Origin: Crocinitomicaceae bacterium
GTDB lineage: Bacteria; Bacteroidota; Bacteroidia; Flavobacteriales_D; Crocinitomicaceae
Assembly (NCBI GenBank): GCA_002696025.1
Contig: NZQU01000008.1
Coordinates: 1 to 12,216 of the forward strand
DNA: 12,216 bases
Reading direction: 5' to 3'
The translations under genes were made by a program, and so were the position numbers. This document shows positions 1-6,093 of this stretch, piece by piece; positions within the stretch are counted from its first letter, which is position 1; the number at the start of each line of letters is the position of its first letter. The notes beneath the pieces are model-generated. The model was not told where the DNA came from and ran no database searches. It was given only the letters and a program-made list of their open reading frames with translations.

Positions 1-9
1 TTAATATTG

Positions 10-17
10 TAAATTTG
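10..17 (+). promoter_or_regulatory. Possible Bacteroidota -7 promoter element for the CoA-transferase B gene
   Basis: TAAATTTG is an exact match to the Bacteroidota -7 consensus TAnnTTTG and lies 20 bases before the ATG at 38. Any -33 element would lie outside the window. The partner subunit A gene usually sits directly upstream in one operon, so this could be an internal promoter or a chance match in AT-rich DNA. Confidence 0.35.
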
Positions 18-37
18 TATCAATCAATCAAATAAAA

Positions 38-694
38 ATGGCACTTGACAAAAATGGAATCGCAAAAAGAATCGCTCAGGAACTAAGAGACGGTTGGTAC
101 GTTAATTTGGGTATTGGTATACCCACTTTGGTCGCTAATTATATCCCTGAGGGAATAGAGGTTGAGTTTCAATCTGAAAATGGAGTTCTGGGAATGGGGC
201 CTTTTCCTTTTGAAGGAGAAGAAAGCGCAGATTTAATTAATGCAGGAAAACAAACCATTACCACAAGAGATGGCGCTTCATTTTTTGATTCAGCAACTTC
301 TTTTGCTATGATTAGAGGTCAACATGTTCAGTTAACTGTTTTGGGAGCCATGGAGGTATCTCAAAAAGGAGACATTGCCAATTGGAAAATTCCTGGCAAA
401 ATGGTAAAAGGAATGGGGGGTGCAATGGACCTTGTTGCATCTGCAGACAATATCATTGTGGCAATGATGCACTCAAATAAAAAAGGGGTATCTAAAATTC
501 TTTCAGAATGTACTTTGCCTTTAACAGGTGTTAAGTGTGTTAAGAAAATTGTTACTGACATTGCTGTTTTAGAAATAAAAGATGAGAAGTTTCATCTTCT
601 AGAAAGAGCGCCTGGTGTTAGTGTTGAAGAGATCATTTCTAAAACAGAGGGTGAGCTGATTGTTCCAGATGAAGTCCCTGAAATGATTATCTAA
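38..694 (+). CDS. scoB: 3-oxoacid CoA-transferase subunit B
   Basis: This 218-residue protein matches the usual length of the beta subunit of class I (3-oxoacid) CoA-transferases. These enzymes move CoA from succinyl-CoA to an acetoacetate-type 3-oxoacid in the cytoplasm and so allow ketone bodies or branched-chain degradation products to be used. The early G-x-G-I-P-T segment (about 25-30) and the S-E-N-G-V-L-G-M-G-P motif (46-55) are the family hallmarks; Glu47 is the expected residue that forms the glutamyl-CoA thioester. The G-A-M-E-V segment near residue 103 and the downstream G-G-A-M-D-L segment are also typical. The ATG at 38 gives the normal N-terminus and is preceded by an A-rich leader. 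The subunit A gene is expected just upstream of the window. A butyrate/acetoacetate (AtoA-like) preference cannot be excluded from sequence alone. Confidence 0.93.
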   Translation: MALDKNGIAKRIAQELRDGWYVNLGIGIPTLVANYIPEGIEVEFQSENGVLGMGPFPFEGEESADLINAGKQTITTRDGASFFDSATSFAMIRGQHVQLTVLGAMEVSQKGDIANWKIPGKMVKGMGGAMDLVASADNIIVAMMHSNKKGVSKILSECTLPLTGVKCVKKIVTDIAVLEIKDEKFHLLERAPGVSVEEIISKTEGELIVPDEVPEMII

Positions 695-845
695 TCATTT
701 TGACTCTTAAAATTAAGGCAACCTCAAAATTCATAAAACGTTTTAAAGAAAACTGCTAATAGTTTGTAAATTAAAGTTTTGGCATGTTTTTAGTGAGTTG
801 AAACCTAAAACCAAATATCTCCGTAAATGGATTTATCAAAATTTG

Positions 846-1049
846 ATGATTATGAAACCAGCAAAGCAAACGTTTAAAAGAAACATCTCAAATATTGCTA
901 AAGAGAAGTTGAACAAACATCGTGAAATGGGAACAGACAGTCCTTTTAGCATTATTGAAGTTGCTCAAATGTTAGATGTTGTTAATTCAAAAAGTTCAAA
1001 AGAAACTGAGGCTCAAGAATCTATTTTCTTTTCAGTTAGTCTTAATTAA
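846..1049 (+). CDS. Small hypothetical protein, start uncertain, possibly frameshifted
   Basis: I do not recognise this ORF. From the ATG at 846 it encodes 67 residues, basic at first and acidic/serine-rich later, with no membrane segment or signal peptide; a TTG at 798 would add 16 residues. An ATG at 827 in a different frame opens MDLSKFDDYETSKANV and stops at TAA 875-877. Removing one T at 873-875 would join that reading to the KRNISNIAKEKL stretch of this ORF, giving a more natural-looking soluble N-terminus. It may therefore be a frameshifted gene, a recoded gene or a sequencing error. The 3' end overlaps the convergent mnmA stop by four bases, and no terminator is visible between them. 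No exact TAnnTTTG element was found upstream. It could also be non-coding. Confidence 0.38.
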   Translation: MIMKPAKQTFKRNISNIAKEKLNKHREMGTDSPFSIIEVAQMLDVVNSKSSKETEAQESIFFSVSLN

Positions 1050-2227
1050 GATTCAATAACGCCAGAACCAATGAGTACTTCGTCTGAGTACCATGCTGCA
1101 AATTGACCACTAGTAATACCTCTTTGATTTTCTTCAAAAACAATGTAGTGATTTCCATCTTTACAAATTAGAGTAGCTTCTTGAAGCTTTTGCCTGTATC
1201 TAATTCTAACTAAAAATTTTCTTTCAAAATCTTTAACGGAATCATTAAAAGAGTCATCAAGATAATTAATTGTTCCCTTTTCTATTTTTAATGCTTTTCT
1301 ATACAAACCAAGGTGTTTTTCTCCCTGTCCAGTGAAAACAATATTATTTTCAACATCTATTCCTATTGCAAATGAGGCTTTTGGACGCCCACCAACATGA
1401 AGGCCCTTTCGTTGACCTATGGTGTAAAAATGAGCTCCTTGATGATGTGCAACAACACTACCGTCTCCTCTTTTAAAACGAAATGGGCTTGAAAGAGCCT
1501 CTAAATTATTTAAGTTGCTCTTATTCTGATGGTAGCTTTGAATGTCTGACAAACTTTCTGGGATTTCAATAATATCCCCTTTTTTTTGTTTGAGCTTTTG
1601 CTGCAAAAATATAGGGAGACTTACTTTTCCTATAAAACAAAGTCCTTGGGAATCTTTTTTTTCTGCAGTAACCAAGTTCATTTTTTTTGCGATTTCGCGA
1701 ACCTCGGACTTTTTTAATTCTCCAACTGGAAATAAAGCTTTAGACAATTGTTCTTGGGAAATCTGACACAAGAAGTAGGATTGGTCTTTTGTTTTATCAA
1801 CTCCAGCAAGTAATGAGTAGCTGCCATTTTCATTTGTTTTTTTTCTGCAATAATGTCCTGTAGCAACATAGTCCGCTCCAAGTTCAAGAGCAGCTTTTAA
1901 AAAAAGATCAAATTTAATTTCTCTGTTACATAAAACATCTGGGTTGGGTGTTCGTCCACGTTCGTATTCATTGAACATATAGTCAACAATTCTATTTTTA
2001 TAAGCCTCACTAAGATCAATCACTTGAAAGGGTATGCCTAAATCTTGAGCCACCAAAAGTGCATCATTTGAGTCATCTATCCATGGGCACTCATTTGAAA
2101 TAGTAACCGATTCATCATGCCAGTTACGCATAAACATAGCGATTACTTCATATCCTTGTTCTTTAAGCAGATATGCAGCCACACTTGAGTCAACTCCCCC
2201 AGATAAACCAATAACTACTCGTTTCAT
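1046..2227 (-). CDS. mnmA: tRNA-specific 2-thiouridylase MnmA
   Basis: MnmA activates U34 of tRNA-Lys, -Glu and -Gln with ATP and replaces the 2-oxygen with sulfur received from a sulfur relay, making s2U in the cytoplasm. The 393-residue protein opens with the PP-loop G-L-S-G-G-V-D-S-S (7-15). It carries the nucleophilic cysteine in P-N-P-D-V-L-C-N (Cys100), the D-Q-S-Y-F-L-C segment (148-154), the second catalytic cysteine in G-L-C-F-I-G (Cys197) and the Y-T-I-G-Q-R-K-G-L motif (268-276). The stretch at about 220-262 looks longer than in typical proteobacterial MnmA, which I believe is common in Bacteroidota. It is the last gene of the minus-strand run, 27 bases after the acyltransferase stop, but has its own -7 element only five bases before the ATG, suggesting a very short leader. 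Confidence 0.96.
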   Translation of the reverse strand: MKRVVIGLSGGVDSSVAAYLLKEQGYEVIAMFMRNWHDESVTISNECPWIDDSNDALLVAQDLGIPFQVIDLSEAYKNRIVDYMFNEYERGRTPNPDVLCNREIKFDLFLKAALELGADYVATGHYCRKKTNENGSYSLLAGVDKTKDQSYFLCQISQEQLSKALFPVGELKKSEVREIAKKMNLVTAEKKDSQGLCFIGKVSLPIFLQQKLKQKKGDIIEIPESLSDIQSYHQNKSNLNNLEALSSPFRFKRGDGSVVAHHQGAHFYTIGQRKGLHVGGRPKASFAIGIDVENNIVFTGQGEKHLGLYRKALKIEKGTINYLDDSFNDSVKDFERKFLVRIRYRQKLQEATLICKDGNHYIVFEENQRGITSGQFAAWYSDEVLIGSGVIES

Positions 2228-2232
2228 AGGTG

Positions 2233-2240
2233 CAAAAGTA
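2233..2240 (-). promoter_or_regulatory. Bacteroidota -7 promoter element for mnmA
   Basis: Read on the minus strand this is TACTTTTG, an exact TAnnTTTG match, followed by five bases (CACCT) and the mnmA ATG. The position predicts transcription starting within a few bases of the start codon, so a leaderless or nearly leaderless mRNA. No good -33 TTG element is seen at the usual distance. Confidence 0.5.
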
Positions 2241-2254
2241 AATGATTCTATTTA

Positions 2255-3175
2255 TTAATAAGAAGGAAACTTTTTTTCGAACAATTCTTTCTGTTCATTT
2301 TTAAGTTTTTCTAGATTTTCAGGCACTTCTCTTTTCCATCTTTTATGAGTCCACAGCCAGTAAGCAGGGTTTTCTAAAATTAAGTTTTCCAATTGCTTGG
2401 TGTGCCATTTTGTAATATCGCCCCATTTTAAATTTTTAGTGGATTGGTTCATGTGTACCAGTTCAATTTGATAATGCCCCCTTTTAATCTTTCGTGTTTT
2501 ATAAAAAACAATTTCATATTGATATTCATGTGCCATCATTTCAATACCAAAAAGCACTGCTGTTGGTTGATTTAAAAAAGTGGTCCAAAAACTTTTCAAG
2601 GAATTGCCAGGAGATTGATCACTTAATGTAAGAATGGCAAGTGGTTTATCTTTATAGGTTTTTATTTTTTCCTTATAATTTTTAGCATGTGCTATATCCA
2701 TTCCAAAACGCGCTCTTTTGTTGTTTATTTTTTTATCCCAAAACCCATTGCTTAATGGCATCCCAATTCCCATTGCTTGGTGAGAAAATAAAAAGGCCTG
2801 AGAACTAATCATCCATTCCCAATTGTTGTAATGCCCAGAAACCAGAAGGACGCTTTTATTTTGCTTATACAATGAATCCATTAGTTCAGGGTTTGAAACC
2901 ACAAAACGTTTTTTGAGTTCGTCTTTTGAAATGCTTAGATTTTTTATCCCTTCAATTAGTAGGTCTGAAAAATGTCTATAAACCTCTTTTTTTAATTTAT
3001 TTAGTTCTTTGTTGTTTGAGTTAGGAAATGAGGATTTTAGGTTTTTAATAATAACGGCTTTTCTATAAGGTATAATACTAATCAAAAGGAAGTAAAACAG
3101 ATCGCTAAATATGTAAAGGACCCAAAGAGGCAATAGAGAGATTGCATAAACGATATAATAGACAACTCGATTCAT
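2255..3175 (-). CDS. LpxL/HtrB-family lysophospholipid acyltransferase
   Basis: The protein (306 residues) belongs to the LpxL/HtrB family, inner-membrane enzymes that add a secondary acyl chain, classically to Kdo2-lipid IVA during lipid A maturation. An N-terminal hydrophobic region (about 5-36) serves as membrane anchor. The catalytic H-x4-E motif appears as H-Y-N-N-W-E (His115, Glu120). A D-Q-S-P element (186-189) and the C-terminal W-L-W-T-H-K-R-W-K signature (273-281) are all characteristic. Its ATG overlaps the rarA stop by four bases (ATGA type), implying translational coupling. Length fits the family. In Bacteroidota, relatives may also acylate other aminolipids or pigments, so the precise acceptor is not determined. 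Confidence 0.88.
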   Translation of the reverse strand: MNRVVYYIVYAISLLPLWVLYIFSDLFYFLLISIIPYRKAVIIKNLKSSFPNSNNKELNKLKKEVYRHFSDLLIEGIKNLSISKDELKKRFVVSNPELMDSLYKQNKSVLLVSGHYNNWEWMISSQAFLFSHQAMGIGMPLSNGFWDKKINNKRARFGMDIAHAKNYKEKIKTYKDKPLAILTLSDQSPGNSLKSFWTTFLNQPTAVLFGIEMMAHEYQYEIVFYKTRKIKRGHYQIELVHMNQSTKNLKWGDITKWHTKQLENLILENPAYWLWTHKRWKREVPENLEKLKNEQKELFEKKFPSY

Positions 3176-4458
3176 TTATATTTCTCTTTCCAATTTTTAA
3201 TAATGTTTGCTTTTATCTCTTGCTCTTTTTTATTGTCAGATGCCTCAATAAATGAAGTGCCTTTGATTTCCTCGGGTAAAAACTCTTGTGCAATAAAACT
3301 GTTGGGGTAATCATGAGAATAAAGATATCCGGTGCCATAATTTAAGTCTTTCATCAATTGAGTTGGTGAATTTCTTAGAGGTAATGGAACGGGTGCGTCG
3401 CCATTTTTGCGAATGAATTCTTGTGCCTTGTTTATTGCTTTATAAGCCATATTGCTTTTTGGAGAATTGGCAAGGTAAATAACACACTGTGCAAGAATTA
3501 TTCTTGACTCCGGCCACCCAATTACTTGAACAGATTGAAAACAACTATTTGAAAGTAAGAGTGCATTTGGATTGGCCAATCCAATATCTTCGGAGGCTAA
3601 AATAATAAGCCTTCTTGCTATAAAAAGTGGGTCTTCTCCTCCTTCAACCATTCTTGCTAACCAATAGATGGCTGCATTTGGATCACTTCCGCGAATTGAC
3701 TTTATAAAAGCAGAAATGATGTCATAGTGCTGTTCTCCATTTTTATCATAACGCGCAATGGATTCATTAGAAAGCTGTTTTGTTAATTTATTGGTAATTT
3801 CAACAGTTTCTCCTTTTTTAAAAGAGGAAACAATAATTTCTAAAAGATTTAAAAGTTTTCTTGCATCACCACCAGAAAGCCCAATTAGATAGTCTGATTC
3901 CTTAATATTAATAGTGAAGTTCTTTAAAAAAAGATCTGCTTTGCAGGCATTTTGAAGAAGAAGGTCTAAATCTTCTTTTTTATGTTCTTGTAAATTGTAT
4001 ACTTGACATCTAGAAAGCAATGCAGAAATTACTTCAAAGGATGGGTTTTCAGTAGTTGCCCCAATTAGATTAATGGTCCCTTTTTCAACAGCTCCCAGAA
4101 CAGAATCTTGTTGTGTTTTTGAAAAACGATGAATTTCATCAATAAACAATAATGGCTTTTTCTTTTCAAACAAACCTCCGCTTTTTTGAGCTTGAGTGAT
4201 GATTTCTCGAACATCTTTTACTCCAGATGAAATAGCAGACAAATTATAAAAAGGCCGGTCAAGTTTTTGGGCGATCAAGTATGCAAGAGTTGTCTTTCCT
4301 ACACCAGGAGGCCCCCATAAAATCATAGAGGGAATGATGTTCGAATCTAAAGCTCTTTTAATTGGGCCAGATTCTCCTAATAGATGTGTTTGACCAATAT
4401 AATCTTCCAAAGATTTTGGCCGCATTCTTTCAGCTAGTGGGATTGAAATATCTGACAT
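3172..4458 (-). CDS. rarA: Replication-associated recombination protein A (AAA+ ATPase)
   Basis: RarA/MgsA is a clamp-loader-like AAA+ ATPase that acts at stalled or gapped replication forks. From the ATG at 4458 the protein is 428 residues, close to the roughly 440 usual for the family. Visible elements are Walker A G-P-P-G-V-G-K-T-T (49-57), Walker B L-L-F-I-D-E-I-H (103-110), the sensor-1 region G-A-T-T-E-N-P-S-F (133-141) and the S-R-C arginine finger (Arg150). The C-terminal half holds the family's tetramerisation segment, with R-G-S-D-P-N-A-A and Y-W-L-A-R-M. A GTG at 4479 would add seven residues, but it overlaps the apparent -7 promoter element, so ATG 4458 is preferred. The gene is 47 bases downstream of the LRR gene and is coupled to the acyltransferase by a four-base overlap. 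Confidence 0.94.
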   Translation of the reverse strand: MSDISIPLAERMRPKSLEDYIGQTHLLGESGPIKRALDSNIIPSMILWGPPGVGKTTLAYLIAQKLDRPFYNLSAISSGVKDVREIITQAQKSGGLFEKKKPLLFIDEIHRFSKTQQDSVLGAVEKGTINLIGATTENPSFEVISALLSRCQVYNLQEHKKEDLDLLLQNACKADLFLKNFTINIKESDYLIGLSGGDARKLLNLLEIIVSSFKKGETVEITNKLTKQLSNESIARYDKNGEQHYDIISAFIKSIRGSDPNAAIYWLARMVEGGEDPLFIARRLIILASEDIGLANPNALLLSNSCFQSVQVIGWPESRIILAQCVIYLANSPKSNMAYKAINKAQEFIRKNGDAPVPLPLRNSPTQLMKDLNYGTGYLYSHDYPNSFIAQEFLPEEIKGTSFIEASDNKKEQEIKANIIKNWKEKYK

Positions 4459-4465
4459 TAGTTTT

Positions 4466-4482
4466 TTTGTGTCTAACACAAA
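4466..4482. promoter_or_regulatory. Perfect 7-3-7 inverted repeat over the rarA promoter/start region
   Basis: The plus-strand sequence TTTGTGTCTAACACAAA is a perfect dyad with 7-base arms and a 3-base centre. It overlaps the end of the -7 element and the predicted transcription start of rarA, which is where a repressor would act. Its use as an operator is inference; a chance dyad in AT-rich DNA is possible. Confidence 0.3.
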
Positions 4483-4486
4483 GTTA
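4479..4486 (-). promoter_or_regulatory. Bacteroidota -7 promoter element for rarA
   Basis: On the minus strand this reads TAACTTTG, an exact TAnnTTTG match, in the short gap between the LRR gene stop and rarA. It ends 20 bases before the chosen ATG at 4458. A TTTG occurs 15 bases upstream, closer than the usual spacing, so the -33 element is uncertain. The site implies rarA can be transcribed independently of ribF. Confidence 0.5.
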
Positions 4487-4505
4487 TCAACTTTAATAAA
4501 ACAAA

Positions 4506-5099
4506 TTAATCCATGCAGTCACAAGGCGCATCAATTTGCAAGTTAATGTGCCCAAAGGCTTCGGTTATTTTTTTATGACTTTTCCTATTGAAACGAATTC
4601 CTGATAAATCAAGTGATGAAAGATTGCTTAATGTAAAAAAACTATTAGGGATCGAGCTTATTGGGTTGTCCCATAGATCAATTTTTTTTAACTCAGTACA
4701 ATACTCGATGGTATTTGGGATTTTTTCAATTTGATTTCTACTGGCAATTAAATATTCAAGTTTGTATAAACGAGAAATAACATAGGGTAAGCGTGTGAAT
4801 TTATTTTTAGAAATATTTAAATATTCTAGATTTTTTAAAGTATCTAGTTTTTGAGGAAGATCAATTAATTTGTTTTTTTCAAGGTCTAAGTATATAAGCT
4901 CCTGAAATCTTAACAGTTCTCTCGGAAGTGTTTTTAGTTTTTGCTTTGCAAAAGTAATTGCATAGATTGTATCGTAATCAGCACCAATCGCTTCATCCCA
5001 AGTATAAACGGGAAAGTCATAATCTTCTTTTGACAATTGAGAAAAACCATCAACAGGGAGTATGCTCAGTAATATAATCGCGAAAAGCAATCTCATCAT
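4506..5099 (-). CDS. Exported leucine-rich-repeat protein
   Basis: This 197-residue protein starts with a signal peptide (about 1-20, hydrophobic L-F-A-I-I-L-L-S-I-L core), so it is probably exported to the periplasm or outer membrane. Residues 55-170 form about five 23-residue leucine-rich repeats with the pattern L-x-Y-L-x-L-x-x-N-x-L/F-x-x-L/I-P, for example LEYLNISKNKFTRLP (91-105). The C-terminus is short and ends with a C-D-C pair. No catalytic domain is seen, so a protein-binding role is the most that can be inferred. Translation could start at either of two adjacent ATGs (5099 or 5096). Its first 50 bases overlap the 3' end of ribF in another frame, so it is very likely cotranscribed with ribF. 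No link between riboflavin metabolism and this repeat protein is known to me. Confidence 0.82.
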   Translation of the reverse strand: MMRLLFAIILLSILPVDGFSQLSKEDYDFPVYTWDEAIGADYDTIYAITFAKQKLKTLPRELLRFQELIYLDLEKNKLIDLPQKLDTLKNLEYLNISKNKFTRLPYVISRLYKLEYLIASRNQIEKIPNTIEYCTELKKIDLWDNPISSIPNSFFTLSNLSSLDLSGIRFNRKSHKKITEAFGHINLQIDAPCDCMD

Positions 5100-5997
5100 T
5101 TGTTATTTGTTTTTTTAGCAGATCTAAGGAGTCAAATTTCATCTCAGATCTAATTTTCTTTATCAAGCAAATTTTAAGCCTTTTTCCATAAATATTATCG
5201 TTCATGTCAAAAATATAGACCTCAATTCTAAGCTCATTTTCCTTTTTTTGAATGGAGGGCCTTATTCCTATATTCATTAACCCAAAATGTTTTCCTGAAA
5301 GACCTTGCACCTCAACTCCATATACGCCATGGTCAGGGATTAATTTAGTGTCGTCATTGATGTCAATATTTGCAGTAGGATAACCAATGGTTTTTCCCAA
5401 TCCATCTCCTTTTATAACCGTTCCTGAAATTAAAAAAGGCCTTCCTAAAAATGAAGAAGCAACTTCTATTTTTCCATTTTGAAGAGATTTTCTGATTTTG
5501 GTAGAACTTATGTTTACATCATTAATTTCTTTAGCAGATATTTCCACTAAATTGAAGTCAAATGAATGTGACATATCTTTTAGGTAGTTGATATTCCCCT
5601 CTCTATTTTTTCCAAATTGGTGGTCATATCCTATAACCAGCGTATGAATGTTAAATGCATTGATTAAAATATCCCTGACAAAATCCCATGCAGAAATTCT
5701 TGAAAATTCTTTTGAGAATGGCAAAATAACCACATTGTCTAAGCCGGTTTTTTCAAGACTGGCAAGTTTTTCTTCTTGAGTTTGAATCAACTGTAATCCA
5801 TGATTTTCAGGATACAAGACCATTCTTGGATGTGGGTAAAAAGTAAGTAAAACACTTTCTCCATTTATGTTTTTTGCCTGTTCAACTAATTTTTTTAAAA
5901 TTTTTTGATGCCCCAAATGTACACCATCAAATGTACCAATAGTTAGAACTGGATTGTTGATTTGACCAATCGAATCAAGAGAATGAAATACCTTCAT
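5050..5997 (-). CDS. ribF: Bifunctional riboflavin kinase/FAD synthetase
   Basis: RibF phosphorylates riboflavin to FMN and adenylylates FMN to FAD in the cytoplasm. From the ATG at 5997 the protein has 315 residues, matching the family norm. The N-terminal FAD synthetase (nucleotidyltransferase) domain shows G-T-F-D-G-V-H-L-G-H (21-30), T-F-Y-P-H-P-R (52-58), G-Y-D-H-Q-F-G (123-129) and I-S-S-T-K-I-R (163-169). The C-terminal riboflavin kinase domain shows K-G-D-G-L-G-K-T-I-G-Y-P-T-A-N (196-210) and M-N-I-G-I-R-P-S (241-248), with Glu259 in E-V-Y-I-F-D as the likely catalytic acid. An in-frame ATG at 6054 would add 19 residues, but a consensus promoter lies between the two starts, so the shorter form is chosen. 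The 3' end overlaps the LRR gene by 50 bases. The gene is divergent from the SDR/carotenoid operon. Confidence 0.96.
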   Translation of the reverse strand: MKVFHSLDSIGQINNPVLTIGTFDGVHLGHQKILKKLVEQAKNINGESVLLTFYPHPRMVLYPENHGLQLIQTQEEKLASLEKTGLDNVVILPFSKEFSRISAWDFVRDILINAFNIHTLVIGYDHQFGKNREGNINYLKDMSHSFDFNLVEISAKEINDVNISSTKIRKSLQNGKIEVASSFLGRPFLISGTVIKGDGLGKTIGYPTANIDINDDTKLIPDHGVYGVEVQGLSGKHFGLMNIGIRPSIQKKENELRIEVYIFDMNDNIYGKRLKICLIKKIRSEMKFDSLDLLKKQITNDEIAFRDYITEHTPC

Positions 5998-6014
5998 TTG
6001 AATATGATAAAGCA

Positions 6015-6022
6015 CAAATTTA
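6015..6022 (-). promoter_or_regulatory. Bacteroidota -7 promoter element for ribF
   Basis: The minus strand reads TAAATTTG, an exact TAnnTTTG match 17 bases before the ribF ATG at 5997. Its location argues against the longer ribF start at 6054. A -33 element is not clear. It is arranged back to back with the promoter of the SDR/carotenoid operon in a 96-base divergent intergenic region. Confidence 0.5.
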
Positions 6023-6078
6023 ATCATTACTCTTGTTTTTCTATTGCTTTTCATTGCACAATCAACAGATTAAGTTGT

Positions 6079-6086
6079 TACTTTTG
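6079..6086 (+). promoter_or_regulatory. Bacteroidota -7 promoter element for the SDR/carotenoid operon
   Basis: TACTTTTG matches TAnnTTTG exactly and ends seven bases before the ATG at 6094. A TTG at 6054-6056 lies 22 bases upstream and could be the -33 element, though the spacing is slightly long. Transcription would start almost at the first codon, giving a leaderless or nearly leaderless mRNA. Confidence 0.5.
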
Positions 6087-6093
6087 AAATGTC

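Noticed and set aside
361..561. Antisense ORF inside scoB, and similar antisense or alternate-frame ORFs inside mnmA, the SDR, cruF and the TPR gene.
   Set aside because: They lie entirely within well-supported genes, have no recognisable domains and are expected shadows of the real frames.
734..745. Perfect 12-base palindrome TAAAACGTTTTA between scoB and the small ORF.
   Set aside because: It has no spacer or U tract to make a terminator, no promoter element nearby, and short AT-rich palindromes are expected by chance at this composition.
695..797. Possible promoter near TAATAGTTTG upstream of the small ORF.
   Set aside because: The spacing between TA and TTTG does not match TAnnTTTG, so it is not called.
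4459..4479. GTG start of rarA at 4479.
   Set aside because: The GTG overlaps the -7 element; the ATG at 4458 gives a normal length and leaves room for transcription initiation.
5998..6054. Longer ribF starting at the in-frame ATG at 6054.
   Set aside because: The extra 19 residues do not match the family start, and a consensus promoter lies inside the extension; ATG 5997 gives the normal RibF N-terminus.
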